A stretch of 39,446 bases of DNA from Sphingomonas lacusdianchii (GCF_022664395.1 NZ_JAKRET010000025.1:1-39446); one strand, 5' to 3'; counted from the first letter of the stretch, positions 16,194-24,673 are shown. The notes: generated from the sequence alone by a model not told the origin. Program-made: numbers and translations.

Positions 16194-16200
16194 ACTTTGA
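16003..16200 (+). CDS. 65-residue recombinase-associated protein
   Basis: ATG 16003 is preceded by GGGAGG at ideal spacing. The product begins MARKPMTVQLDLFSSPSG and has a helical region RQALMPLIVRLLLEHI. It overlaps the recombinase start by 11 bp, implying coupled translation. Small proteins of this kind commonly precede such recombinases and might be directionality factors or transcriptional regulators, but nothing in the sequence proves a role. Confidence 0.65.
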   Translation: MARKPMTVQLDLFSSPSGSGIAQLPRWQTLPPPTRQALMPLIVRLLLEHIDSDPVAEPRETYDEL

Positions 16201-18262
16201 GAAGATCGGCCCGCAGCATCTCGAACGCAAGGCGATCCTGTATGTGCGGCAGTCCTCCCCCCATCAGGTCCTTCACAACCGGGAGAGTAGCGCTCTGCAA
16301 TACGCAATGCGCGATCGCCTGGTCACTCTGGGGTGGTCTCGCATCGAGACCGTCGACGAAGATCTTGGCCGATCAGCCGCAGGAGGTGTGACACGCGCCG
16401 GTTTCGACCGGATGGTTGCCGAGGTCTGCCTTGGCAAAGTCGGTGCAGTCGCTGCACGGGAAGTTTCGCGCTTCGCCCGCAACAGCCGTGACTGGCAACA
16501 GCTTATCGAGATGTGCCGGGTCGTCGACACGGTGTTGATCGACCAAGAGACCGTGTACGCCCCGCGCCAGGGCAATGACCGACTGCTGCTGGGCCTGAAG
16601 GGCAGCCTCAACGAGTATGAACTGGATCTTCTGCGCCAGCGTTCGCTCTCAGCCCGCTACGAGAAGGCTCGACGCGGCGAACTGATCGTTGCGGCCCCAG
16701 TCGGCTTCGTGAAGGTCGGTGACCGGCTCGAGAAGGATCCCGATCGTCGGGTCCAGGAAGCCATCGTCCTGGTTTTTGACAAGGTGGCCGAGCTCGGCAG
16801 TGCACGGCAAGCGCTGCTCTGGTTTATCGAGCATGGGCTGGACCTCCCAGCCAAGCGCAACAACGGCGATATCGAGTGGCGCAAGCCGAACTATGCAACC
16901 ATTCACCGGATGATCGAGAACCCGATTTACGGTGGCGCCTATGCCTATGGTAAAAGTCGCACTGCCGCCGGATATAATGGTGGTGGCATGCGATCGCAGA
17001 GTCGCCGCAAGCCACGGAACGAGTGGCTGGCGCTAATCCCTGGTTCGCACGAAGGCTATGTCAGTTGGGAGCGATCGGAGATTATCCGCAAGATGGTGAG
17101 CGACAATGTCCCCACCAGTCGGCACCATGGGGCGCCCAAGCATGGCGATGCACTGCTCACCGGGCTCGTCCGTTGCCGGCGGTGCGGCCGCAAGCTGACC
17201 GTGCGTTACACCGGTGCCAGGCATGATATTCCCCGCTATTCCTGCTGGCGGGGCCTGCTCGACAATGGCGAGCCGCGTTGTATCGCATTCGGCGGATTGC
17301 GCGTCGATGATGCGATCGAGCAGGCGCTCATTCCGGTCCTCGAACCCGGAGCGATCGCGGCTGCGGTTGAAGCCGAAGCACAGGCAGCCAGTCGCCGCGA
17401 TCAGGTCCGCGACGCACTGATGCGCGATTTCGAAGCAGTCCGTTACGAGGCCGATCGGGCCTTCCGACAATATGATGCCGCCGATCCTCAGAATCGGTTG
17501 GTAGCGGCGGAACTGGAAGCGCGATGGAACCGCGCACTCACGCGCGTCAGCGAAGTGGAGGCCAGGATCACCGCGCATGATGCCTCAATGCCGCAACCAG
17601 CGTCGACGTCCCTGAAGGAGATCGACGGCCTTGCCGCCGATCTCAAAGCCGTCTGGAAAGACCCGCAGACCGATGCACGATTGAAGAAGCGCATCGTGCG
17701 CACTCTCATCCAAGAGGTAATCGATGACATCGACGGCGACGCATCCGAGATCGTTTTGCTGATCCATTGGGCGGGCGGCGTCCATACCGAGTTACGACTG
17801 CCCAAGCGCCGCAAGGGACAGCGTAACAGCACCCCGGCCGACGTCATTGTCGCCGTGCGCCAACTCGTGCTCATCGCCAATGACGACCTGATCGCTGGTA
17901 TCCTCAACCGGAACGGGCTGATGACCGGGCACGGCAACCGCTGGACGCGCGAACGGGTCACCGCGCTGAGGTCTCATCACAAGATTCCGGTCTTCCGCGC
18001 AGGAACCGATGGCGATGTTCCATGGCTGAACTTGGGTCAGGCGGCCCGCCAAATCGGCGTGACCCCGAAGACTCTCCGGGTCGCAGCGGAAGCCGGCGAG
18101 ATCGAAGGCATCCATCCTCTACCAGAAGGACCATGGATATTCAGCCGGGCCGAACTTGGTGGCTCTTCCGCCCATCAACTCGTAAACCGCGCCCGGAAAA
18201 ACCCAAAATACCCCACGGGATCGCATCCCGATCAGCAAAGCCTATTTACTTCAACAACATAG
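16190..18262 (+). CDS. large serine recombinase
   Basis: The product is 690 residues from ATG 16190. The N-terminal resolvase domain (about 12-160) has LYVRQSSPHQ with nucleophile Ser22, REVSRFARNSRDWQQL and NDRLLLGLKGSLNEYELDLL. A recombinase domain (about 165-300) includes RKPNYATIHRMIENPIYGGA. A zinc-ribbon (about 325-370) has CRRCGRKL, later CWRG and RCIAFGG. A coiled-coil-like helical part follows (about 395-470), and near the C-terminus a MerR/excisionase-like helix-turn-helix (WLNLGQAARQIGVTPKTLRV, then WIFSRAEL). It should integrate and excise its element by site-specific recombination without a DNA transposase. All catalytic features look intact, so the element may still be active. 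Confidence 0.93.
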   Translation: MNFEKIGPQHLERKAILYVRQSSPHQVLHNRESSALQYAMRDRLVTLGWSRIETVDEDLGRSAAGGVTRAGFDRMVAEVCLGKVGAVAAREVSRFARNSRDWQQLIEMCRVVDTVLIDQETVYAPRQGNDRLLLGLKGSLNEYELDLLRQRSLSARYEKARRGELIVAAPVGFVKVGDRLEKDPDRRVQEAIVLVFDKVAELGSARQALLWFIEHGLDLPAKRNNGDIEWRKPNYATIHRMIENPIYGGAYAYGKSRTAAGYNGGGMRSQSRRKPRNEWLALIPGSHEGYVSWERSEIIRKMVSDNVPTSRHHGAPKHGDALLTGLVRCRRCGRKLTVRYTGARHDIPRYSCWRGLLDNGEPRCIAFGGLRVDDAIEQALIPVLEPGAIAAAVEAEAQAASRRDQVRDALMRDFEAVRYEADRAFRQYDAADPQNRLVAAELEARWNRALTRVSEVEARITAHDASMPQPASTSLKEIDGLAADLKAVWKDPQTDARLKKRIVRTLIQEVIDDIDGDASEIVLLIHWAGGVHTELRLPKRRKGQRNSTPADVIVAVRQLVLIANDDLIAGILNRNGLMTGHGNRWTRERVTALRSHHKIPVFRAGTDGDVPWLNLGQAARQIGVTPKTLRVAAEAGEIEGIHPLPEGPWIFSRAELGGSSAHQLVNRARKNPKYPTGSHPDQQSLFTSTT

Positions 18263-18285
18263 ACAGATGGGTGTTATGAAGCAGG

Positions 18286-18291
18286 ATTGTA
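18286..18291 (+). repeat. right junction core ATTGTA of the nested element
   Basis: Direct repeat of 15649-15654; the right attachment junction with interrupted IS3 orfB sequence beyond it. Confidence 0.7.
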
Positions 18292-19025
18292 GAACCCGAC
18301 GTAGCGGCCGATGCCGGCACGAGCTTCGGGGACCGAGGCGTAGGCGTTGAGATACACCTCCTCGTATTTCACCGAGCGCCAGAGGCGCTCCACGAACACG
18401 TTGTCGCGCCAGCAGCCCTTGCCATCCATGCTGATGGCGACCTTCTCGCGGTGGAGGACGGCGGTGAACGCGGTGCTGGTGAACTGCGAGCCCTGATCGC
18501 TGTTGAAGATCGTGGGCTTGCCGTAGCGGGCCAGCGCTTCCTCCAGCGCCTCGATGCAGAACCCGGCGTCGAGCGAGATCGACACCCGCCACGCCAGCAC
18601 CCGCCGGGTGAACCAGTCGATGATGGCGACGAGGTACACGAAGCCGCGTGCCATCGGGATGTAGGTTATGTCGGCAGCCCAGACCTGGTTGGGCCTCGTC
18701 ACCGCCAACTTGCGCAGCAGGTACGGGTAGACCTTGTGACCCGGTGTGGGTTTCGACGTGTTCGGCCGGCGGTAGAGTGCCTCCAGCCCCATCCGCTTCA
18801 TCAGCGTCGCGACATGCAGCCGGCCGACCGTCGTGCCCTCCTGCCGAAGCAGATCGCGCAGCATCCGGCTGCCCGCGAACGGATAGAGCAGGTGCAACTC
18901 GTCGATCCGCCGCATGATGGCCAGGTCGGCCTCCGGTACAGGGCGTGACAGATAGTAGATGCTGCCGCGGCTGATCCCGAGCTGCCGCGCCTGGGCAATC
19001 AGCGGCAGCGCATGACCGCGGTCGA

Positions 19026-19334
19026 TCATCGCTTTGCGCTCGGCAACAGACCGGCCTTCCCGAGCGCACCAGCCAAAAAATCGTTCGCCAGCGTCAGTTC
19101 GCCGATCTTCGCGTGCAGCACCGTGATGTCTACTGCCGGCTCGGCTGCGGCGGGTTCCGCGCCGAACACGTCCGCCGCGCCCTCCAGCAGCCGCGCCCGC
19201 CACTGGTTGATGAGGTTGGGATGCACGTCATACTGCTGCGCCAGCTCGGCCAGCGTCTTCTCGCCCTTCACGGCGGCCAGTGCCACCTTCGCCTTGAACG
19301 CCGGGCTGTGGTTCCTACGGGGTCGCTTGCTCAT
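19026..19334 (-). CDS. IS3-family OrfA
   Basis: The product is 102 residues from ATG 19334, with an HTH_Tnp_1-type helix-turn-helix (RNHSPAFKAKVALAAVKGEK, TLAELAQQYDVHPNLINQWR) followed by a helical leucine-rich region (ITVLHAKIGELTLANDFLA). OrfA alone usually regulates or binds the IS ends; the OrfAB fusion made by frameshifting is the transposase. OrfA itself is intact, while its partner orfB is split. Confidence 0.88.
   Translation of the reverse strand: MSKRPRRNHSPAFKAKVALAAVKGEKTLAELAQQYDVHPNLINQWRARLLEGAADVFGAEPAAAEPAVDITVLHAKIGELTLANDFLAGALGKAGLLPSAKR
19074..19080 (-). promoter_or_regulatory. T-TTT-TTG slippery heptamer for OrfAB frameshift
   Basis: On the minus strand, OrfA codons GAT TTT TTG give the heptamer T TTT TTG. 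Slipping one base back turns OrfA (ANDFLAG) into the OrfB frame (FFGWCAR). It is placed correctly at the start of the orfA/orfB overlap. Use of the site is inferred from the IS3 family. Confidence 0.6.
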
Positions 19335-19419
19335 CTTGCCTCCTGCTCGCGGCCAGCATGGCCGCTGTCACATCGGCAATCCACTTATCCCCGCTGTCCA
19401 GATTCCCCGAACCACCTCT

Positions 19420-19423
19420 GCCT
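19420..19423 (+). repeat. right target-site duplication GCCT of the IS3 element
   Basis: Matches 15501-15504; directly follows the terminal CCACCTCT. Confidence 0.65.
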
Positions 19424-19641
19424 TGCCATGATTCGTATGATGCAGCAAAGCTGGCCTACTCCATTTAGAGTAAGCCGCAGTCGCATACCCCATTCTGAGT
19501 ATATTCTTGGTTCAAATAAAAGCATATTTTACAAATACTAACTTATGTAACTGGATATTATCCGGCAACTTGGGCTTACTATGTGCCCAACAAAAATTCG
19601 TCTTAGCAGCGAGCTGTATGCGTACCGCCCCATGAGGTGCC

Positions 19642-19657
19642 TTTACCCATGGGTAAA
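19642..19657 (+). promoter_or_regulatory. 16-bp perfect palindrome, candidate operator
   Basis: TTTACCCATGGGTAAA is a perfect 16-bp dyad, ending 21 bp before the ATG of the gene at 19679. The size and symmetry fit the operator of a dimeric regulator, and its position suggests control near or downstream of the promoter. The region before it (19424-19641) is AT-rich and has no gene. Confidence 0.5.
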
Positions 19658-19678
19658 TACTTACGGATGAGGTGTGTT

Positions 19679-20461
19679 ATGGCATTTCGCAATAATAGCG
19701 TTCTCATTACCTCGGCTACCGAGGTTGCTGTCATCGCTAACGGAACTGCGGACGTATATGATGCGGGCGGCGGCTCGCACGCCTATGTCATTGCCAGCGG
19801 CAAAGTGGGCAATGACAGCTTCGTAAATTTCGGAAGCGATGATTCCATCCTGAACGGCAAAAAAATCTTTGACGGGAATAATGATGGCTTCATAGCGTTC
19901 GGACCGAACGGCGTTCTCGATATAGATCGCAGTTCACGGAGCAATGCCGGCGAGGACCATTTTCAGATTGTCGGCGAGAACGAGAACGCGATCTTGTTGT
20001 TGCGATATCTCGGCGAGAAGGGCGGCAACCACGTCTACGCTGACGCTGGAACGTTATTCAACCTGTTCGACACCTTTGGCGAAGCAAGCGTTATCGAAGG
20101 CGACGTTTCCAACGACACCATTGACGTTAGCGGTGGACAGAGGGTTGTGTTTCATGACAACGGCCTTGGTCTGAACCTAGGCAGCGATACCGTGACCGGT
20201 TTTGGTGACGATGATCTGTTCGTCACCACCCGGCTATTGTTCGATCGCGATGGTGACAACACCGTTACGTTTGGTGGTAACGCTGTTCTCGATACGTCGG
20301 GTACGACTGGTCCCAACTCGAGCGATCCATCCAAGGGGCCAGGCGGTCAGGTCAACTTCACGGGCATCTCAGGACTGGCTTACCTCGGATCGAACGAAGT
20401 CGACGGAACGACGTACTATTACTATGGGACTGCGACGACTACGGTCGATCCGATTATCTGA
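19679..20461 (+). CDS. acidic repeat-module protein, unknown function
   Basis: The product is 260 residues from ATG 19679, with GAGG eight bases upstream. There is no clear N-terminal signal peptide. Two diverged copies of a ~70-residue module are visible. Module 1 (about 35-120): VGNDSFVNFGSDDSILNGKK, then NNDGFIAFGPNGVLDI. Module 2 (about 155-250): LGSDTVTGFGDDDLFVTTRL, then DGDNTVTFGGNAVLDTSG. Both end with a line such as LAYLGSNEVDGTTYYYYG. The same module occurs twice at the C-terminus of the protein encoded at 20989-23250. High Asp/Gly content and a leaderless N-terminus resemble proteins exported by type I secretion, but canonical RTX nonapeptides are absent. Not assigned to a family. 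Confidence 0.75.
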   Translation: MAFRNNSVLITSATEVAVIANGTADVYDAGGGSHAYVIASGKVGNDSFVNFGSDDSILNGKKIFDGNNDGFIAFGPNGVLDIDRSSRSNAGEDHFQIVGENENAILLLRYLGEKGGNHVYADAGTLFNLFDTFGEASVIEGDVSNDTIDVSGGQRVVFHDNGLGLNLGSDTVTGFGDDDLFVTTRLLFDRDGDNTVTFGGNAVLDTSGTTGPNSSDPSKGPGGQVNFTGISGLAYLGSNEVDGTTYYYYGTATTTVDPII

Positions 20462-20485
20462 TAGACCACAGTCGCCGCGATGAAG

Positions 20486-20519
20486 AGGCTCGCCGAACAG
20501 TCGGCGAGCCTTTTTTTTT
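20486..20519 (+). terminator. rho-independent terminator
   Basis: AGGCTCGCCGA-ACAG-TCGGCGAGCCT gives an 11-bp perfect stem followed directly by a run of T. It ends the gene at 19679-20461. Confidence 0.93.
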
Positions 20520-20945
20520 CGGCTTCACTCGCATATGGGGAATCAGTAACGCATCTTTAGCTCACGTAAGGCAACGGGAATTCACACGGGTCGCCGGTCA
20601 GAACCACGGCGCCTGTTGGAATGTCGGTGTGCATGGATGGGCAAGCCGTTGTCGATCAAGCCATGGTCGCTGCAGCCGGTTGCAGCCGATTTGGGACACG
20701 TTGCTAAGATGCAACGCGGCGGTTCGGGAGCGATCCGGTGGCACGACCAGCGCGGCAGCGCAGGTACTTACGTCACCAAGGTGCATGGCAACGATTCCCG
20801 GACTCGATGGATATAGAAGCATTCGCCCATCATCCGGCGCTGCACGAAGCACGGCATCACGCCACACCGGACGAATCTTGACGGAATTCAGAGCAGGCAA
20901 GTGAACTGATGGGGTGGAGGCCCTTTGAATAGATAAGCAGATATT
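20520..20945. other. intergenic region between two convergent module genes
   Basis: About 425 bp. Short open frames exist on both strands but none resembles a family or has a good ribosome-binding site. I see no IS ends or repeats here. Confidence 0.4.
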
Positions 20946-20980
20946 TTGGAAATGGACGCCCGTTCGTACGGCGGGCGCCC
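20946..20980 (-). terminator. probable terminator of the large module gene
   Basis: On the minus strand GGGCGCCCG-N9-CGGGCGTCC forms a 9-bp stem with one G-T pair, followed by ATTTCC and an AT-rich stretch. It lies 8 bp beyond the stop of the 20989-23250 gene. Confidence 0.6.
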
Positions 20981-20988
20981 ATCACGCA

Positions 20989-23250
20989 TTAGCCGAAAGT
21001 TTCCAGGTCCGCCGCCGAGCCAACGCTGCTGTAGACGTAGTACGTCACGCCGTTCCGCGTTACCGACCCATCATATTCGATGGCTGTGACGACCGCACCC
21101 AGCGCGTCCCTGATCGAGACGGAACCGCCCTCGCCAGGGTCGCTCCCATCGCCAGGAGCTCCGGTTCCTCCCGAAAGGTCAAGGACGCGATTGCTGCCGA
21201 AGGCGATGATGCCATCGCCGTTGCGATCGTTCAGCCGCGTGGTGGTCACCAGTAGGTCGTTGCTGCCGAACGCGGTGATGTTGTCCGCGCCAAGATCGAG
21301 ATCCAACGCGGTATCGAAGAAGAACACGTCGCCCGCGAGATCTCCCTCGTCTCCGGAAAGGCTGTCGTCACTCAAGACGTAGCCTTCCTTCGCACCCGTC
21401 GGCCTCACATACGCCGCACCATAGACCCAGTTGTCCTCACAGGCTTCGCCGAGAACTCGAAGCGCGGACACGCCATCGATCGCGATCGTACCGCCGGCGC
21501 CGCTGAGGTCGAGCTTTCGGTTGCGCCCCAGACCGATGAGGCCGTCGCCATTCGAATCCCTGAGCATCGTGTCCGTCACGAGCACGTCGGACGCGCCGAA
21601 GTTGGTGATGCGGTCGTCACCTGTATCTGCGGCGGCGCTGAAGAAGAACGTATTGTGGTAGTCGGCGCCGGTGAGGACTTCGTTGGCACCGGACGAGCCG
21701 TTCACGGTACCGACGCGGTCCACCGTAGGGCAGCCCGGCGGGTCGTCGCCTCGCACCAAGAGCTCGACGACCGTCTCTCCGCTATCGTCCTCCCCGTCGC
21801 TTACCTGATAGACGAAGCTGTCCTGTCCTTCGTATCCCGCGTCCGGCGTGTATGTGAACGAGCCATCGGCATTGAGCGCCAACGTCCCGTGCGAAGGACC
21901 CGTAAGCAAAGATGCGATCAGCGGATCGTCTTCGGCATCGGTGTCGTTCGCCAACACGCCCTCCGGGGCAGCGACCGTCAGGACGGTATCGACCCCCACG
22001 ACGTAGCTGTCGTCGTTCCCGACAGGTGCCGCATTCGACAGACCGGAAGCAAAGCTCGCGCCGCCGAAGGTGAGGTATGATTCATAGAAGTCATAGCCGA
22101 ATATCGAAAGCTGGAACTCTTCCGACGCTTCGACGCGAATGACGCCGGGCTCGATGTTCACATTGGCAACGCTCAGATCAGTGCCGGCGATCGATGTGAA
22201 CTCGTTCGGGTCGACGAGCGCACCGTTGATGGTCAGCGTGTCGAGCGCAGCCGTCGGAACTATCAGGTTAAGGAGGTTGCTCTCTAAGGCGTCCGATCCC
22301 GACGGGGTGGCAACGACGTACGAGTCGAGCCACGTATCCGTTCCCGGTACGAAGCTGAGTGCCGGGTCGCCTTCACCGCCTGCCGTCGTTGCGCCCTGTA
22401 GGTACTGAGCGACCAGTGCGGGACGGGACGTGGTCACGACTGCGGCAGTGTCGGACAAGGTGAATTCGTGGAACGATCCCCTCGACAGGGTAGCCACGAC
22501 CGATCCGTCGACCACTACTTCGGTCCCGTCGTAGGCGGCAACGACCCGTACCAGATTGTTCCCCGTTCCCACATCGAATGCCTCGCCGAGCACGTAGCTC
22601 TGCGACAGAGCGCTGATCGGCGGCATCTGCTCGATGAGATGGTCGCACGCCCCGTCGCCGATGTTGGCGCAACCCGCACCGCTGAAGACGGCGACGTTCT
22701 CCGTCGAGGAAATCAACGTACCAGTCAGGTTCAACCCGCCAGAAATGTTGATTCCGAGTGCGGCGTTGGCCGATGCGTCGACTGTCGAGAACTTGAACGT
22801 CTCGCCGGCATCGAGCTCGACCGTAGACTGCTGCCCATTAGGCAGCGTGAACGTGACGATAGTGCCATCCTTGATTGCCTGAACCGAGAACTGGCCGCCG
22901 TCGAGAATAGTGCTACCCTGCGAAGCGATGATGTACTCTTTGCCGAGAGTTTTTTCGCCGAAGATTACGGATAGATCGGACGTGGCATACTCGCGCTGCG
23001 ATAGAAGCGCGGAGATGGATCCTTCCGATTCGATAACAAGTCCCTGGTCGTTGACGCCGGTACCGAACATGGCCAGGTTCTTGGGAAGCAGCACCGCAAC
23101 CGAGCCGTCCGCTCCAATTGTGGCGGTTGCCTCATAGCCGGAACGCGACCTTATGATCACCGTCTCTCCCGCCTCGCCGAATATGAATAGATTGTCGGTA
23201 CCTGCGTTATCGTGGTTCTGCAGTACGCTTACATATAGTCTCTCTGTCAT
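20989..23250 (-). CDS. large surface or secreted protein with cadherin-like domain and C-terminal modules
   Basis: The product is 753 residues from ATG 23250, with GGGAGGG upstream and no obvious signal peptide. Residues ~1-420 are beta-rich and resemble an IgGFc-binding-protein-like N-terminal domain (YIIASQGSTILDGG, VVAAYDGTEVVVDGSVVATL, VAQYLQGATTAGGEGDPALS). Residues ~425-520 form a bacterial cadherin-like/VCBS-type domain (NDDSYVVGVDTVL, GVLANDTDAEDDPL, GPSHGTLALNADGSFTYTP). The C-terminal ~220 residues carry two modules: TGDDRITNFGASDVLVTDTM with NGDGLIGLGRNRKLDLSG, and LGADNITAFGSNDLLVTTTR with NGDGIIAFGSNRVLDLSG. These match modules in the convergent 260-residue protein. It is probably an extracellular adhesin-like protein. 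Function is unproven. Confidence 0.8.
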   Translation of the reverse strand: MTERLYVSVLQNHDNAGTDNLFIFGEAGETVIIRSRSGYEATATIGADGSVAVLLPKNLAMFGTGVNDQGLVIESEGSISALLSQREYATSDLSVIFGEKTLGKEYIIASQGSTILDGGQFSVQAIKDGTIVTFTLPNGQQSTVELDAGETFKFSTVDASANAALGINISGGLNLTGTLISSTENVAVFSGAGCANIGDGACDHLIEQMPPISALSQSYVLGEAFDVGTGNNLVRVVAAYDGTEVVVDGSVVATLSRGSFHEFTLSDTAAVVTTSRPALVAQYLQGATTAGGEGDPALSFVPGTDTWLDSYVVATPSGSDALESNLLNLIVPTAALDTLTINGALVDPNEFTSIAGTDLSVANVNIEPGVIRVEASEEFQLSIFGYDFYESYLTFGGASFASGLSNAAPVGNDDSYVVGVDTVLTVAAPEGVLANDTDAEDDPLIASLLTGPSHGTLALNADGSFTYTPDAGYEGQDSFVYQVSDGEDDSGETVVELLVRGDDPPGCPTVDRVGTVNGSSGANEVLTGADYHNTFFFSAAADTGDDRITNFGASDVLVTDTMLRDSNGDGLIGLGRNRKLDLSGAGGTIAIDGVSALRVLGEACEDNWVYGAAYVRPTGAKEGYVLSDDSLSGDEGDLAGDVFFFDTALDLDLGADNITAFGSNDLLVTTTRLNDRNGDGIIAFGSNRVLDLSGGTGAPGDGSDPGEGGSVSIRDALGAVVTAIEYDGSVTRNGVTYYVYSSVGSAADLETFG

Positions 23251-23497
23251 AACTAATCCCTCCCCGAATTAACGACACGGAAATATGCTACTGCAACCGA
23301 TCACAACCGGCTTTTCTTCTCCTGCTCGATTACATCCGAGTGATCGTCGAAGACGTTTCGATGAACGTCCCGGCGTTCCGGATTTTCGAGCCAAGATTTC
23401 TCGTTAACCATGCATTTACAATGTGCTACACAGCACGGCGTCACCCGTTCGAGTGATACCGGGAGGTTTGCTTAGAAAAAACTTGGGGAGGCCGAAG

Positions 23498-24583
23498 ATG
23501 GAGATGAGCGGCAACTCACTGATAGATTCGATCTACGAAGCAGGTATCATGCCGTCTCTTTGGCCCGATACCCTCGCTGAGCTTGCCCGGTTTTTTAGAA
23601 CCCGTGGCGCGTTACTTATGGTGCAGTCCGGCGGTACTGAAAGATGGACGGCATCGCCGAGCCTCGGCTCACTCATGCGAGATTTCGAGGAACAGGGTTG
23701 GTCCAAGCATAACATACGGGCTGCCCGCTGCCGTTCGCTATCTTCCTACGCTGGTTTCGTTACGGACCAAGACATAGCCACGCCGCATGAACTCGAGACC
23801 TTGCCGATCTACACTGAATTCCTGAGACCACGGAGTCTCGAAGCCGGTGCAGGGGCGACGATCCAAGGCATCAAGATGGACGGCCTGATGATTACCCTCG
23901 AAGGTTTCGACGGATATTTTAAAGCGAGAGAGGCCGTAGCACAACTGGACCAACTCCGGCCTCACTTGGCCCGCGCCGCAGCGATTTCCGCACGGATGAA
24001 AATGGAACAGGCGACTGCCGCTACCGACGCTCTGGCAGCGATAGGATCAGCAGCGGCAGTTCTTGCAACAGACGCTACTATCGTAAGCGCCAACTCAGCG
24101 TTCTCGGCCCTGGTCGCAAGTTCTATTGGTGACAGGACGGGCCGTCTGACGTTTTCGGAGCCGGGCGTCGACGTCGAGTTGTCAAATGCACTGGCAGCGG
24201 CGAACTCGGGCATTGGGCGATCCATCGCGGTCAGAAGAGCTGGTCAGGCGATGTTCGTCATTCATGTCGCTCCTTTGCTTCGATCCGCTCAGGACGTGTT
24301 CTCCGTTGGCGCCGCTCTCGCAGTCATAGACGTACCTGGACGCTCGGCGTTCCTGGACGTGCAGACTATCCGCAGCCTCTATGATCTCACACCGGCCGAA
24401 TCCAAGGTCGCCTGCCTCGTAGCCGAGGGCCGGACGCCGGCCGAAGCCGCGAAGTCGCTTGGCGTTTCCATGGAAACGATCCGAACCCACCTCAAGCGAA
24501 CCTATGCGAAGACCGGCACCGAGAGACAAGCCGGACTATCGATACAGTTGAGGAGCCTAACCGGCCGCCTGCCAAATCCATAA
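23498..24583 (+). CDS. LuxR-family transcriptional regulator
   Basis: The product is 361 residues from ATG 23498, with GGGGAGG at good spacing; ATG 23504 is an alternative. The C-terminal ~65 residues form a GerE/LuxR helix-turn-helix: LTPAESKVACLVAEGRTPAE, AAKSLGVSMETIRTHLKRTY and AKTGTERQAGL. The N-terminal ~290 residues are a sensory region with PAS-like parts (VLATDATIVSANSAFSALV) but no receiver domain, so control by phosphorylation is not expected. It is divergent from the large surface-protein gene, with a shared 247-bp promoter region, and may regulate both module genes. Confidence 0.85.
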   Translation: MEMSGNSLIDSIYEAGIMPSLWPDTLAELARFFRTRGALLMVQSGGTERWTASPSLGSLMRDFEEQGWSKHNIRAARCRSLSSYAGFVTDQDIATPHELETLPIYTEFLRPRSLEAGAGATIQGIKMDGLMITLEGFDGYFKAREAVAQLDQLRPHLARAAAISARMKMEQATAATDALAAIGSAAAVLATDATIVSANSAFSALVASSIGDRTGRLTFSEPGVDVELSNALAAANSGIGRSIAVRRAGQAMFVIHVAPLLRSAQDVFSVGAALAVIDVPGRSAFLDVQTIRSLYDLTPAESKVACLVAEGRTPAEAAKSLGVSMETIRTHLKRTYAKTGTERQAGLSIQLRSLTGRLPNP

Positions 24584-24673
24584 TAGGCTTATCGCAACCT
24601 CCTAGGCGCGTTGATGAAGGGGTGCCGCCTCCATAATGATGCGTGGCCAGATCAACTTTGATACGGACGATTG

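Larger units (their letters stand above)
15649..18285 (+). mobile_element. 2.64-kb serine-recombinase element inserted in IS3 orfB
   Basis: The element is bounded by ATTGTA at 15649-15654 and 18286-18291. The left junction reads ctgacggc-ATTGTA-caacac and the right gaagcagg-ATTGTA-gaaccc. Joining the outer flanks gives an uninterrupted IS3 orfB, which defines the empty site. Joining the inner flanks gives a circular junction with a GTGTT-N17-AACAC dyad across it. Cargo is three plus-strand genes in three different frames: an upstream small ORF, a 65-residue ORF and a large serine recombinase. It appears to be a self-mobilising element with almost no passenger DNA. Confidence 0.8.
18286..19083 (-). 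pseudogene. IS3 orfB (transposase), interrupted N-terminal part
   Basis: On the minus strand, after the frameshift region, it reads FFGWCAREGRSVAERKAMID, then LGISRGSIYYLSRPV, the HTH_21-like LYPFAGSRMLRDLLRQEG, and the integrase core. Two of the catalytic acids are Asp in VWAADITYIPM and Asp in IFNSDQGSQFTS; the Glu follows in NVFVERLWRSVKYEEVY. It ends at GRYVGFYN, where the nested element begins; translation would run on to a stop at 18274-18276. The final ~28 residues are at 15568-15654. Without them the transposase is probably inactive. Confidence 0.88.
15505..19419 (-). mobile_element. IS3-family insertion sequence, split by a nested element
   Basis: The ends are imperfect inverted repeats: AGAGGTGGCTCGGTTTGTCT at 15505 and, on the other strand inward from 19419, AGAGGTGGTTCGGGGAATCT. 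Both lead into a shared inner GGATAAGTG motif. GCCT flanks both ends. The IS genes orfA and orfB read on the minus strand from 19334. Removing the nested 2637-bp element leaves 1278 bp, a normal IS3 length, and restores a continuous orfB (GFYN joined to AVRPHSALGG). The IS is inactivated by the nested insertion. Confidence 0.85.

Noticed and set aside
19679..20461. RTX calcium-binding toxin
   Set aside because: The repeats are Asp/Gly-rich, but the GGxGxDxUx nonapeptide is absent and the repeat unit is about 70 residues or more.
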